Shown: piece after piece, positions 23,420-33,417 of the stretch | How the letters are laid out: every line of letters starts with the position of its first letter | Numbering within the stretch: the stretch's first letter is position 1 | Origin: Clostridiales bacterium | GTDB lineage: Bacteria; Bacillota; Clostridia; Oscillospirales; Oscillospiraceae | Length of the DNA: 64,000 nt | Direction: 5' to 3' | Assembly: GCA_004553545.1 (NCBI GenBank) | Contig: SFLD01000001.1 | Location: forward strand, 23,914-87,913 | The notes under the pieces: model-generated | What the model saw: the letters and a program-made list of their open reading frames with translations, nothing else | What the model was told of the DNA's origin: nothing | The model's database searches: none | Translations under genes and position numbers: made by a program

Positions 23420-23448
23420 TTGTACTTTTCCAGGCGGTCACTTATAAT
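23420..23448 (+). promoter_or_regulatory. pyc promoter
   Basis: TTGTAC (23420-23425), 17 bp, perfect TATAAT (23443-23448). Confidence 0.75.
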
Positions 23449-23485
23449 AGGGATGGAAAACGGCTTCGTTTTTCGGAAATTATAT

Positions 23486-23513
23486 GACCGTTGCGCATTT
23501 TTGCGCAACGGTC
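23486..23513 (+). promoter_or_regulatory. Perfect 12-bp hairpin in the pyc leader
   Basis: GACCGTTGCGCA / TGCGCAACGGTC with a TTTT loop, 35 nt before the GTG start. There is no U-tract close after it, so it is more likely a protein-binding or mRNA-stability element than a terminator. Confidence 0.5.
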
Positions 23514-23548
23514 AGCAAGCTATTTTATCCAGAAAAGAGGGACCGCCT

Positions 23549-26500
23549 GTGCCAGAACGTCATTTTCAAAAAGTCCTCGCCGCCAACCGCGGCGAGATCG
23601 CCATCCGCATCTTCCGGGCCTGCTATGACCTGGGCCTCAACACCGTGGCCATGTACTCCAAGGAGGACACCCTGAGCCTCTTCCGCACCAAGGCCGACGA
23701 GGCCTACCTCATCGGCGAGAAGAACAGCCCCCTGGGGGCCTACCTGGACATCGGCGAGATCATCGATCTCGCCAGGCGCCGGGGTGTGGACGCCATCCAC
23801 CCCGGCTACGGCTTCCTCTCCGAGAACGCGGACTTCGTCCGGGCCTGCGAGGAGGCGGGCATCGCCTTCATCGGCCCCAAGTCCGACACCATGGCCCGGA
23901 TGGGCGACAAGCTGGCCGCCAAGCAGATCGCCATCGGCTGCGGGGTGCCCATCGTCCCTGGCTGCACCGAGCCTCTGCGGGACGGGGACGAGGCGCTGGA
24001 GAAGGCCGTGAGCTTCGGCTTCCCGGTGATCCTGAAGGCCGCCGGGGGCGGCGGCGGCCGGGGCATGCGCCGCTGCGACACGCCAGAGGAGGTGAAGCCC
24101 GCCTTTGAGCTGGTCAAGAGCGAGGCCAAGAAGGCTTTCGGCAATGACGACATCTTCATCGAGAAGTTCATCGTGGAGCCCAAGCACATCGAGGTCCAGA
24201 TCCTGGGCGACCAGTACGGCAACGTGATGCACCTGGGGGAGCGGGACTGCTCCCTGCAGCGCCGCTACCAGAAGGTGGTGGAGGTGGCCCCCGCCTGGTC
24301 CGTCCCGGAGGAGACCCGGGAGAAGCTCCGCGCCGACGCCGTGAAGATCGCGAAAAGCGTGGGCTACGTTAGCGCCGGCACCGTGGAGTTCCTGGTGGAC
24401 GCCTATGGCAATCACTACTTCATTGAGATGAACCCCCGCATTCAGGTGGAGCACACCGTCACGGAGATGGTGACGGGCATCGACCTGGTCCGGGCCCAGA
24501 TCCTCATCGCCGAGGGCTATCCCCTCAGCTGCCCGGACATCGGTCTGACCTGCCAGGAGGACCTCCACATCAACGGCTATGCCATCCAGTGCCGGGTCAC
24601 CACCGAGGACCCCCAGAACAACTTCGCCCCCGACAACGGCCGCATCACCATGTACCGCAGCGGCGGCGGCTTCGGCGTCCGGCTGGACGGCGGCAACGCT
24701 GCCACCGGTACCGTCATCTCCCCCTACTACGATTCCCTCCTGGTGAAGGTCACCGCCTGGGACAACACCTTCCCCGGCGTCTGCCGCCGGGCGGCCCGGG
24801 CCATCGGCGAGGTCCACGTCCGGGGCGTGAAGACCAACATCCCCTTCCTCTCCAATATCCTGCACCACCCCACCTTCCTCCAGGGCAAGTGCCACACCAA
24901 GTTTATCGACGACAGTCCGGAGCTCTTCGACATCACGGACTCCCGGGACCGGGCCACCCGGGTCCTGCGCTACATTGCAAATATTCAGGTGAATAACCCC
25001 GACGCCGAGCGGGCCCAGTACGATACCCCCCGCTTCCCGGAGGCCCGGCGCCAGATCACGCCGGAGATGGGTCTCAAGCATCTGCTGGACACCCAGGGAC
25101 CCGAGGCTGTGAAGCAGTGGGTCCTGGACCAGAAAAAGCTCCTCATCACGGACACCACCATGCGGGACGCCCACCAGAGCCTCCTCTCCACCCGGATGCG
25201 CACCCGGGACATGGTGAAGGGCGCCGAGGGCACGGCGGACATCCTGGCGGACTGCTTCTCTCTCGAGATGTGGGGCGGCGCCACCTTCGACACCGCCTAC
25301 CGCTTCCTCCACGAGTCCCCCTGGGAGCGGCTGGACCTGCTGCGCGCAAAGATCCCCAACATTCCCTTCCAGATGCTGCTGCGGGGCTCCAACCTGGTGG
25401 GCTACGCCAGCTACCCGGATAACCTGGTGCGCTCCTTCATTCAGGAGGCCGCCCGCCGGGGCATCGACGTCTTCCGGGTCTTCGACTCGCTGAACTGGGT
25501 CCCCAGCATGGAGGTGGCCATGGACGAGGTCCTGAAGCAGGGCAAGCTCTGCGAGGCCACCATGTGCTACACCGGCGACGTCTCCGACCCCAAGCGGGAT
25601 AAGTACACCCTGCAATACTATGTGGACCTTGCCAAGGAGCTGGAAAAGCGGGGCGCCCACACTCTCTGCATCAAGGATATGTCGGGCCTCTTGAAGCCCT
25701 ACGCCGCCAAGAAGCTGATCTCGGCCCTCAAGCAGGAAGTGGGCCTTCCCATCCATCTCCACACCCACAACACCACCGGCAACCAGATCGCCACCTATCT
25801 CATGGCGGCGGAGGCCGGGGTGGACATCGTGGATACCGCCATGGGTCCCCTGTCCTCCCTCACCAGCCAGCCCTCCATGAACTCCCTGCAGGAGGCCCTG
25901 CTGGGCCAGGAGCGGGACCCCGGCTTCGATCCCCAGCGGCTGCAGGAACTCTCGGACTACTGGGCGGACGTACGGCTCCGCTACAAGAGCTTTGACAACG
26001 GCCTCAAGGGCCCCGTCACCGACATCTACCGCTATGAGATCCCCGGCGGGCAGTACACCAACCTCCAACCCCAGGTGGAGTCCCTGGGCCTCGGCCACCG
26101 CTTCGGCGAGGTAAAGGAGATGTACAAGACCGTCAACGACATGCTGGGGGACCTGGTGAAGGTGACGCCGTCCTCCAAGATGGTGGGCGATCTCGCCATC
26201 TTCATGGTGCAGAACGACCTGACGCCGGAGAACATCGTGGAGCGGGGCGAGGGTCTCTCCTTCCCGGACTCCGTGGTGAGCTACTTCAAGGGCATGATGG
26301 GCCAGCCCGCCTGGGGCTTCCCCCAGGACCTGCAGCGGGTGGTCCTGAAGGGTCAGGAGCCCATCACCTGCCGCCCCGGCGACCTGCTGCCCCCTGTGGA
26401 CTGGGACGCTCTCGAGGCGGAGATGAAGAAGTTCTACCCCGAAAAGATGCCCATCGACCGCAGCGCCCTCCTGTCCTACGCCATGTATCCCAAGGTCTTT

Positions 26501-26986
26501 GAGGAATACATCCGCCACCGGAAGGAGTACGGCTACATCATGCGCATGGGCAGCCACGTCTTCTTCAACGGCATGGCCCTGGGCGAGACCAACAAGATCA
26601 ACATCGAGGACGGCAAGACCCTGGTGATCCGCTACCTGGGTCTCGGCGACCAGAACGACGACGGCACCCGGAACGTCCAGTTCGAGCTCAACGGCATGCG
26701 CCGGGAGGTGGCCGTGCCCGATCCCGCCGCCAAGGATACCGGCAAGCGGGTGGTGATGGCGGACCCCAAGGACAAGAGCCAGGTGGGGGCCTCCATCCCC
26801 GGCATGGTATCCCGGGTGAACGTGAAGCCCGGCGACCGTGTGGAGCCCAACCAGGTGCTGGCGGTCATCGAGGCCATGAAGATGGAGACCAGCGTGGTGG
26901 CCCGGATGGCGGGCACCGTGGACCAGGTCACGGTGAAGACCGGCCAGGCCGTTCAGGCTGGCGAGCTGCTGGTGACCATCCAGTAA
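23549..26986 (+). CDS. pyc: Pyruvate carboxylase
   Basis: 1145 residues, the length of a single-chain alpha4 enzyme. It converts pyruvate, bicarbonate and ATP to oxaloacetate (anaplerosis). The N-terminal biotin carboxylase domain (about 1-450) has KVLAANRGEIAIRIFRAC, the ATP-grasp glycine loop KAAGGGGGRGMRR and EMNPRIQVEHTVTE. The carboxyltransferase domain (about 530-830) starts ITDTTMRDAHQSLLSTRMRT and has IKDMSGLLKP and HTHNTTGN. The C-terminal biotinyl domain carries the biotinylated Lys in EAMKMET. The start is GTG at 23549 with AGAGGGA about 7 nt upstream; the open frame further upstream is noncoding leader. Confidence 0.96.
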   Translation: MPERHFQKVLAANRGEIAIRIFRACYDLGLNTVAMYSKEDTLSLFRTKADEAYLIGEKNSPLGAYLDIGEIIDLARRRGVDAIHPGYGFLSENADFVRACEEAGIAFIGPKSDTMARMGDKLAAKQIAIGCGVPIVPGCTEPLRDGDEALEKAVSFGFPVILKAAGGGGGRGMRRCDTPEEVKPAFELVKSEAKKAFGNDDIFIEKFIVEPKHIEVQILGDQYGNVMHLGERDCSLQRRYQKVVEVAPAWSVPEETREKLRADAVKIAKSVGYVSAGTVEFLVDAYGNHYFIEMNPRIQVEHTVTEMVTGIDLVRAQILIAEGYPLSCPDIGLTCQEDLHINGYAIQCRVTTEDPQNNFAPDNGRITMYRSGGGFGVRLDGGNAATGTVISPYYDSLLVKVTAWDNTFPGVCRRAARAIGEVHVRGVKTNIPFLSNILHHPTFLQGKCHTKFIDDSPELFDITDSRDRATRVLRYIANIQVNNPDAERAQYDTPRFPEARRQITPEMGLKHLLDTQGPEAVKQWVLDQKKLLITDTTMRDAHQSLLSTRMRTRDMVKGAEGTADILADCFSLEMWGGATFDTAYRFLHESPWERLDLLRAKIPNIPFQMLLRGSNLVGYASYPDNLVRSFIQEAARRGIDVFRVFDSLNWVPSMEVAMDEVLKQGKLCEATMCYTGDVSDPKRDKYTLQYYVDLAKELEKRGAHTLCIKDMSGLLKPYAAKKLISALKQEVGLPIHLHTHNTTGNQIATYLMAAEAGVDIVDTAMGPLSSLTSQPSMNSLQEALLGQERDPGFDPQRLQELSDYWADVRLRYKSFDNGLKGPVTDIYRYEIPGGQYTNLQPQVESLGLGHRFGEVKEMYKTVNDMLGDLVKVTPSSKMVGDLAIFMVQNDLTPENIVERGEGLSFPDSVVSYFKGMMGQPAWGFPQDLQRVVLKGQEPITCRPGDLLPPVDWDALEAEMKKFYPEKMPIDRSALLSYAMYPKVFEEYIRHRKEYGYIMRMGSHVFFNGMALGETNKINIEDGKTLVIRYLGLGDQNDDGTRNVQFELNGMRREVAVPDPAAKDTGKRVVMADPKDKSQVGASIPGMVSRVNVKPGDRVEPNQVLAVIEAMKMETSVVARMAGTVDQVTVKTGQAVQAGELLVTIQ

Positions 26987-27006
26987 CGCCGTCCTTCCAG
27001 ATTGGC

Positions 27007-27090
27007 AGACAGGGCGCCCGGCAAAAGCCAGGCGCCCTGTCTCTCTGCGCAAAAGAGGAGAGCCGGCCGAAGCCAGCTCTCCTCTTTTGC
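27007..27090. terminator. Double terminator between pyc and the surface protease
   Basis: Two hairpins lie in tandem: AGACAGGGCGCC/GGCGCCCTGTCT (27007-27018/27031-27042), and a perfect 15-bp stem GCAAAAGAGGAGAGC/GCTCTCCTCTTTTGC (27049-27063/27076-27090). They serve the convergent pyc and S8 protease genes. Confidence 0.85.
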
Positions 27091-27120
27091 TTGTGTCTTT
27101 GCGTCAGGTTTCGGTCAATC

Positions 27121-30100
27121 TCAGCCGATCCACTCGCAGTAGCGGTGCAGGATGGCCGCGACCTGGCCGCGGGTAGCGCTGCCCTTGGGGCTCAGCGTGG
27201 AGGCGGTGGTACCGTTGATGATCCCAGCGCCCACAGCCCACTGGAAGGCCGGGATGGCGTACTCCGCCACCTGGGCGGCATCGGTGTAGCTGAGGATGTT
27301 GGTGTCCTCGCCCACGCTGACGTCGCAGCCCTTGTACTGGGCGTAGCGGTACAGGATGGCAGCCATCTGCTCACGGCTGATGGTCTGGTCAGGCTGGAAA
27401 GTACCGTCAGCGTAGCCGTTGACGATGCCGTTGGCAGCCGCCCAAGCGACCGCATTGCTGTAGAACATGCCGTCAGCCACGTCCTTAAAGGAGGAAGCGT
27501 TCTTGACCGCGGGCTCACCCTCCATGCGGTAGAGGATCGTCGCGATCATGCCGCGGGTGGTGGTAGTGGCGCTCTGGAAGACGTCCTCGCTGACGCCCTG
27601 CATCAGGCCCTTCTCGTAGACATACTTGATGTCCTCATAGAAGGGATGATCGGTGGTGACGTCGGTGAAGGGGAACTCCGGCTTCTCCGGCTCGGTGGGA
27701 GTGCTGGGAGTATCGGACCCGCCGGGGATCACCACGGTGTTGCGCAGCTTGAAGGTGATGGTCTCCTTCTCCGCAAGATCCAGCTTGCCGCCGTCCTCCA
27801 GGGTGGTGGCGATCACGTCGGTGCTGTTGGGGCAGGTATTCTGGTCATAGGAGAAGGTCAGGGTGGCCACCTGGCCGGTCACGGCCGTTTCGGCCGCGTA
27901 GGCGAAGGTCAGCTGGCCGTCCGCGTCGTTGTAGCTGCTCATGATGCCCCGCTCGGTATTCACAGAGACCAGGGTCAGGGTATCGGCGTCATAGGCGAAG
28001 GTCAGCTTGCCGTTGGTGGAATCCTCGGCAGTGACATCCAGAGTGACGGTGGTCAGGCCGGAAACGTCGGTGCTGTTCAGCCCGATGGGAGCCTTGACCG
28101 CCGCGTTCTTGGCCGTGCTGTCCGCGACCTTGACGGCGTTCAGGGAGCCGCCGACCTGGGAAGCGGTGCTGAGCGTCAGCTTGCTGCTCGCAGCCTCCGC
28201 TTCGATCACGTCAGGCAGGTTCCGTGCGGGACGCAGAGCATCCGTGCCGTCGCCGGTATCGTCGCCGGTGCCAGCGTTGTTGTCCGCCACCGCCAGCAGA
28301 GCGCAGGGCCACACACCGTCGCCCACATCGCCCAGGAGGGTAGAAACGAAGGATTCCGTCTTCTCGTCATACTCCAGGATATAGATCTGGTTGGTCGTGC
28401 CATTGAAGTAGCTGAGGTAGAGATTGCCGTCATCGCCCATGACCATGGAGCAATAGTAGGCACCATCATACCCCGGCCAATCAAGCTTCAAATCGGTCTC
28501 AACGTAGCCCATGCTTGCGTTTCCGGTAGTGAAATCAGGCTTCATGATCCAGATCATGCCGGAATCCGTCATGCAGTAAAAGACATCCACCGTGTTGCCC
28601 GCCTTATTGGTATCAGAACCAGCCCAGGCAACCGCGGTAAAGTTCTTCGCATTGGCATACTGCGCCAAATAGCTTCCCATGTCCCAGCCCATGTCGAAGC
28701 TGTTGCCCATGGCCGGGTCGGAATACAGGAAGAAACCTCCATAAACGCCCACCAGGATATCTCTCTCCGCGCTCAGACTGCTGACGGCCGCGTATTCCAT
28801 ATCATCCATTGCGGCGCCATAGGCTACCGTGCTCTCAGAGCTTGCAATGGTTTCGCCCGTCTCAAGGTTCACCTTGTGGAGATAGCCACTGGTATTCATC
28901 TGGTATACAGGACCATCTTCGTGGGCAAAGTCATACGTTGCGGCATTCATACCGTTCTCCAAAGCCGCATACTCCGTCCAGGTCTTGTCCTTCTCCATAT
29001 CCCAGGTAAAGAGCAGCGGATTGCCGTCCTTATCCTGGAGCGCACCCACCAGGGTGACAGGATAGGTCTTGACGGTCACCGTGCACTCATTCATAATGTC
29101 AGGATTTGCTGTAGAGCACGCAGTGATGGTAGCGATGCCCTCGCCGACGCCGGTGACAACACCGTTCGCGTCCACGGTCGCCACATCTTCGTTGGAGGAA
29201 GCCCAAGTGACGCCCTCGTTGACGATCCAGGGCTCATAGTCCACGGTCAGCGCGGCAGAGGTACCCTTCACCAGGGTAAGCTCGCCGGGAATCACGGTGA
29301 TCTTAGTGGGATTCTGCGGCTCAACGTCCTTGCCCAGGACCAGCTTATAGGTGCTCTGGTTCATGGCGTAGTCCGTGACCTGGACATAGAGCTCCGCGCC
29401 CTCCTTCAGCTCGGAGACATCGAGGACTGCCTCCACGTCCTGGCCCTTTTCCGTCAGCGCCTGGTTGGGGGCAACGTAATCAACTTCCTTCTCCACATTG
29501 CGCTGATAGAGAGCCACGACCGCCAGATAGCGGTTATCGTTGGCCACGACGGTCAGCTTGCCGTCGTCACTCAGGGTCATGCTCTTCACGGTGGGAGCGG
29601 TGTTGTCGATGGCGGTGCGGGTGGTGAGGTACGCGCCCTCGCCCAGAACGCCGGTTTCCGCGTCGGTCAGGGCATCCCAATCGTACTTGCCATTCTCATT
29701 CGCATAGTACTCGGGCGCCAGCACCAGGGAGACGTTGACCTCGGTACCCTCGGGCAGCTCATCGCCGTCCTTGTCGGTGCCCTGCCAGCCCAGCGTCAGG
29801 CTGCGGGTGGTATTCAGCCATTTGGAGCCGTTGGTGTAGTAATAGGCGCTGGAAACACTGCCAAGATCCTCGCTGCGGTAGTAGACATCGCCAGTCGTGG
29901 CGTCCGTCACCTGCCAGATGGCGCCGCCCGCGTTGCGGATGGGAGAGTAGTAGTACTTGGCCAGTGTATCGCCGTTGCTATTATTGAAGGCGTTGCGCTC
30001 CGGCAGATACTCGTCATCCTCCGCCAGCGGATTGGCGAAATAGAAGTACTCCGTGGGATCCCCCGCATACTGGATGGTCATGTAGTTATTGAACATCTCG

Positions 30101-33048
30101 GGATCACCACTGCTGTCAGGCAGATAAGGCTTCCGGGTCTCCAACTCATACCAGAATTCCGGCAGAGAGCCCACATCGTACATGGAGGCTTCCGACCAGT
30201 TGCCGTAGAAGCCCAGCACGGGGATGGAGTGGGTCGTACCCTGCACGCCCTCCTCCGTGGAGAGTTCCTTTGCATAGCTGTAAGCCTCGATGTAAGCGCC
30301 GGAGGTGTAGTAGGTATCCAGATAATCCTTGACGTCCTTGCTCAGCTTCACGGTGACTTCCACCGCGATGCTGCCGCCCGCGGGGACCTTCACCGCCACA
30401 TTGCTGCTAAGGTTCATGGCAAGGTGGGCGTCATAGGTCGTGACCTTGCCGTCGCCGTCCAGATCATAGGCCGTCAGCTGGGCTTCGTCCAGCTCACCCT
30501 TGCCGGAGGCATAGTCCAGGATGGCCTGAACATCCGCGTCCGTGTAGTCGCTGCCGGCCTCCACCAGAGCGTCGTCCACCTTGTAAGAGACCTCGGCGGG
30601 GAGCTCGATGGTCAAGGTGTCCAGATAGATCGTCCCGGAATAGGTAAACAGATCCTGGGTAAAGACATCGGTATCGAAGAGATAGTACGCCGCCTCATCC
30701 TTCAGATTGGTGAGGGTGTAAGCGAAAGTATACTCGCCGGTCTTGGCGGGATCGTCGCCCAGCTCCACCTTCACCTTGCCGTCCGTCGCGCCGGAGGTGG
30801 CGTCAGCCGCCATCGTGAGATAGCTGTCCGCCTGGATGGCGCTGTTGACGTTGGCGAGACCCGCGCCCTGCTGGATCACGGGGTAGTAGTCGCCATATTC
30901 ATCCGTCATAGGCTCGGCGGTGGACATCAGCAGGCTCTGGGCCAGATGACGGGCGGAAACGCCGGTCTTCTCCGCAAGCCCATTCTCCCGGAGGTACTGG
31001 GCCAGCACGGCCACCATGCCGGTGACCTGGGGAGCTGCCATGGAGGTACCGGACATATTCTCATATGCCTTGCCGCCTTCCACAGCGCCGTTGACGGAGT
31101 AGATGTTGCCGCCGGGGGCGGTGATCTCGGGTTTCAGCTGCAGGGAGCCGGGCACGCCCCAGGAGCTGAAGGAGCTCATGGTATCGTACTCACTGTCGCT
31201 CAGGGCGCTACTGACCTGGCCGGAGATCGTGACCTTGCCGGTGTAGTACAGGACTTCACCCGCTTCATCCTTCACGGCAGCAGCATTGGCCGTGATGGCC
31301 TGGCCATCCGCCTGGGTGATGGAGACGCAGGGAATGGTAGCCTCGGAACCGGACAGGTCCATGTTGATGGTCCCAGCCTGGTTGTTCACCACGATGCAGA
31401 CCACGCCGCCCGCTGCGGCAGCCGCGTCATGCTTCTGGGTGAAGGTGGACGTGCCGCGGTAGACCATGACGACCTTATCCTTGATAGCGTCGGTATAGTC
31501 CGTCAGGAGGCTGTTGCCGTCGCCGTCCACGCCGGTATTCTCAAAGAGGACGAACTCATACTCCGTGCCGCTGCCATCCTCGCTCTTGTCCATCGTGGCG
31601 ATGGGGGCGTTGGAGCCGCCGCTGGTCTCAGAGAAGAAGACCGTCTTGCCGCTGAAATCCAGGTAATTGCCGGTCTGGCCCGCATTGTCCACAGAGGCCA
31701 CGGCCAGGGAGTTGGTGTAGCTGCCGGGGGCGCCGTCCGTCTGGAAGCTGACGTCATCCGAGTAGAGATAGGGGATCCCATTGGCAGAGTTCTCCACCCA
31801 ATAGCCGCTGTTGCCCGCAGACATGCAGACCACCGTGCCGCTCTTTTCCAGATCGCTCAGGATCTTCTGGTAAAGGGCATTCGTGCTCATGCCGGGATTG
31901 CCGGAGCCCAGGGACAGGTTGACGCTGTCGCACTTCAGGACGATGGCATCCTCGATGGCGGCCATATAATCGGAGTCATACGCACCGCCGCCCTTGCCGA
32001 AGACCTTCATGGTCAGGAGCTGGGCATCCGGGGCAACGCCCTGGGTGTGGGCCACTTCCAGCGCGGGGCCGTAGGTATCCTCGCCCGTGGCAATGTAGCG
32101 GTTGGCGGTGGCGATACCGGCCACGTGGGAGCCGTGCTCACCCTGGGTGTCGTTATCGTGGGTGATGTCAAAGCTCTTGTCGATGTAGTTGTAGCCGAAG
32201 GCCAGCTTGCTGTTGACATAAAGCTTTGCGGCATCGCCCGCGCTGACACTCCATTTCTGATTCTTGCCAGAGATATTCAGCTGGGGGAGCTTCTCCGCGA
32301 TCTCAGCCGCAGTCAGGAGGTTATACGCAGAAACTTCCTTCCCGGCTTCCTTCGCATCCTCCGCGATGGCATACTCAAACGCCTTCGCGTCAAAGCTCTG
32401 GTGGTCGGTATCCGTACCGGTATCGATGATGGCGATGCGGCTGCCGGCGCCGGTGTAGCCCTCGGCCCACGCGGCACTGCTGCCGATCATGCTGCTGGAG
32501 GTCGCCATGTTGGGATCCGTGGGATCGGTGCCCACCACGGCGGGCTCATAGCGGGTCTCCAGGACCACGTTGGCCACGCCGGAGACGGCCTTGATGGCCT
32601 CGATGTCGCCGTAGGGCACGTTGGCGGAGATGATGTTGGCCGCCAGGGTCAGGTTCCAGACCACATCCAGCTTCTTGCCGCCCAGGACCTGCTTGGAGAT
32701 CCGGCTGGCCACCGTCTCCTGCTGCGCCTGCAGCTGGTCGCGGTATGCCATGGCCTGGCTGTTCTCCGCAATGTCCATGGTGGCGAAGCCCTTTTCAATG
32801 GTGGACTTCCCGGACAGGACGATGGATACACGAACCATGTCCGTGTCCTGGTAGAGCGGCGTTTCGGCCTGCTCCCGCTGGACTCTATTGCTGCGCAGCG
32901 TGGCGGACACCACACTGTTGTCGACCTGCTCGAACCGGACGTTCGTGCCGCCGCTGGTCCCCACCGCGCCCACCGGCACGACGAGGCTCAGGCACAGTAC
33001 GAGCGCCAGCACAAGCGCGGTCAACCGCTTGCTTCGATGCTTCCTCAT
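27121..33048 (-). CDS. Giant S8 (subtilisin-like) surface protease with PA, dockerin-like, Ig-like, cohesin-like and three SLH domains
   Basis: 1975 residues. A Sec signal (RLTALVLALVLCLSLVVPVGAV) and propeptide (about 65-170) precede a peptidase S8 domain with Asp209 (IIDTGTD), His305 (GEHGSHVAG) and Ser669 (SGTSMAAPQ). A PA domain (about 510-600) is inserted in it. Near 835-880 there is a dockerin-like segment with one Ca loop (DLDGDGKVTTYDA). A Big_2-type Ig domain (ITVIPGELTLVKGTSAALTV), a propeller-like stretch, a cohesin-like module and three SLH repeats form the C-terminal half. It is secreted and held on the cell-wall polymer by the SLH repeats. AGGAGG abuts the ATG at 33054 and lies 6 nt from that at 33048, which I use. 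Confidence 0.93.
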   Translation of the reverse strand: MRKHRSKRLTALVLALVLCLSLVVPVGAVGTSGGTNVRFEQVDNSVVSATLRSNRVQREQAETPLYQDTDMVRVSIVLSGKSTIEKGFATMDIAENSQAMAYRDQLQAQQETVASRISKQVLGGKKLDVVWNLTLAANIISANVPYGDIEAIKAVSGVANVVLETRYEPAVVGTDPTDPNMATSSSMIGSSAAWAEGYTGAGSRIAIIDTGTDTDHQSFDAKAFEYAIAEDAKEAGKEVSAYNLLTAAEIAEKLPQLNISGKNQKWSVSAGDAAKLYVNSKLAFGYNYIDKSFDITHDNDTQGEHGSHVAGIATANRYIATGEDTYGPALEVAHTQGVAPDAQLLTMKVFGKGGGAYDSDYMAAIEDAIVLKCDSVNLSLGSGNPGMSTNALYQKILSDLEKSGTVVCMSAGNSGYWVENSANGIPYLYSDDVSFQTDGAPGSYTNSLAVASVDNAGQTGNYLDFSGKTVFFSETSGGSNAPIATMDKSEDGSGTEYEFVLFENTGVDGDGNSLLTDYTDAIKDKVVMVYRGTSTFTQKHDAAAAAGGVVCIVVNNQAGTINMDLSGSEATIPCVSITQADGQAITANAAAVKDEAGEVLYYTGKVTISGQVSSALSDSEYDTMSSFSSWGVPGSLQLKPEITAPGGNIYSVNGAVEGGKAYENMSGTSMAAPQVTGMVAVLAQYLRENGLAEKTGVSARHLAQSLLMSTAEPMTDEYGDYYPVIQQGAGLANVNSAIQADSYLTMAADATSGATDGKVKVELGDDPAKTGEYTFAYTLTNLKDEAAYYLFDTDVFTQDLFTYSGTIYLDTLTIELPAEVSYKVDDALVEAGSDYTDADVQAILDYASGKGELDEAQLTAYDLDGDGKVTTYDAHLAMNLSSNVAVKVPAGGSIAVEVTVKLSKDVKDYLDTYYTSGAYIEAYSYAKELSTEEGVQGTTHSIPVLGFYGNWSEASMYDVGSLPEFWYELETRKPYLPDSSGDPEMFNNYMTIQYAGDPTEYFYFANPLAEDDEYLPERNAFNNSNGDTLAKYYYSPIRNAGGAIWQVTDATTGDVYYRSEDLGSVSSAYYYTNGSKWLNTTRSLTLGWQGTDKDGDELPEGTEVNVSLVLAPEYYANENGKYDWDALTDAETGVLGEGAYLTTRTAIDNTAPTVKSMTLSDDGKLTVVANDNRYLAVVALYQRNVEKEVDYVAPNQALTEKGQDVEAVLDVSELKEGAELYVQVTDYAMNQSTYKLVLGKDVEPQNPTKITVIPGELTLVKGTSAALTVDYEPWIVNEGVTWASSNEDVATVDANGVVTGVGEGIATITACSTANPDIMNECTVTVKTYPVTLVGALQDKDGNPLLFTWDMEKDKTWTEYAALENGMNAATYDFAHEDGPVYQMNTSGYLHKVNLETGETIASSESTVAYGAAMDDMEYAAVSSLSAERDILVGVYGGFFLYSDPAMGNSFDMGWDMGSYLAQYANAKNFTAVAWAGSDTNKAGNTVDVFYCMTDSGMIWIMKPDFTTGNASMGYVETDLKLDWPGYDGAYYCSMVMGDDGNLYLSYFNGTTNQIYILEYDEKTESFVSTLLGDVGDGVWPCALLAVADNNAGTGDDTGDGTDALRPARNLPDVIEAEAASSKLTLSTASQVGGSLNAVKVADSTAKNAAVKAPIGLNSTDVSGLTTVTLDVTAEDSTNGKLTFAYDADTLTLVSVNTERGIMSSYNDADGQLTFAYAAETAVTGQVATLTFSYDQNTCPNSTDVIATTLEDGGKLDLAEKETITFKLRNTVVIPGGSDTPSTPTEPEKPEFPFTDVTTDHPFYEDIKYVYEKGLMQGVSEDVFQSATTTTRGMIATILYRMEGEPAVKNASSFKDVADGMFYSNAVAWAAANGIVNGYADGTFQPDQTISREQMAAILYRYAQYKGCDVSVGEDTNILSYTDAAQVAEYAIPAFQWAVGAGIINGTTASTLSPKGSATRGQVAAILHRYCEWIG

Positions 33049-33180
33049 ATGCATCCTCCTTTTCGATGTTTCGCTGGGGTCACCCGAGGGAAGGTCGGGC
33101 CTGCAAAAGGGGGCTCTCCCCTGAATGCACGGAAAATCGGCGGGTCTCTCTTCAGCCTTTTAAACCGATTGCTTGGAAAA

Positions 33181-33210
33181 ATTATAGCCTTTCTTCTCCC
33201 GTTTTGTCAA
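33181..33210 (-). promoter_or_regulatory. Strong promoter of the S8/SLH protease
   Basis: TTGACA (33210-33205), 18 bp, TATAAT (33186-33181). Both hexamers are perfect consensus, implying high constitutive expression. Confidence 0.88.
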
Positions 33211-33323
33211 CCGTTTCCTTTCGGGAAAGCCCTTCCTTTGTGCATGATCGACATTGCCCCGACTTATGGCTCTCTGCTCCCGCGCTCCACCGGCTGCCAG
33301 GCGGAACTTCTTTGGAAAAACGC

Positions 33324-33352
33324 TTGTAATTCCCCCATGAAACTGATATATT
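33324..33352 (+). promoter_or_regulatory. Promoter of the GntR gene at 33418
   Basis: TTGTAA (33324-33329), 17 bp, TATATT (33347-33352). The -10 overlaps GATATATTAGATATG, which resembles the operator near 38454 and may be an autoregulatory site. Confidence 0.6.
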
Positions 33353-33417
33353 AGATATGTTAGCCACTTCCGGGCCGACCGCCTGGCGGAATACCATTTG
33401 AGGGAAAGCAGCAGTAT

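Larger units (their letters stand above)
23203..23548 (+). other. Leader and regulatory region of pyruvate carboxylase
   Basis: No gene is supported in this gap. It contains the M20 terminator (23219-23252), the pyc promoter (23420-23448) and a perfect hairpin at 23486-23513 in the leader. Confidence 0.7.
33049..33417. other. Divergent promoter region, protease and GntR
   Basis: It holds the consensus promoter for the protease and the promoter for the GntR gene. I see no gene or further strong structure in it. Confidence 0.7.

Noticed and set aside
23525..27052. A 1175-codon frame antisense to pyruvate carboxylase
   Set aside because: Same compositional artefact; no ribosome site or domain, and the sense strand encodes a complete enzyme.
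27091..33354. A 2087-codon plus-strand frame opposite the giant protease
   Set aside because: Repetitive Gly/Val/His/Asp-rich translation without signal peptide or domain; the minus strand has a full catalytic triad and SLH repeats.
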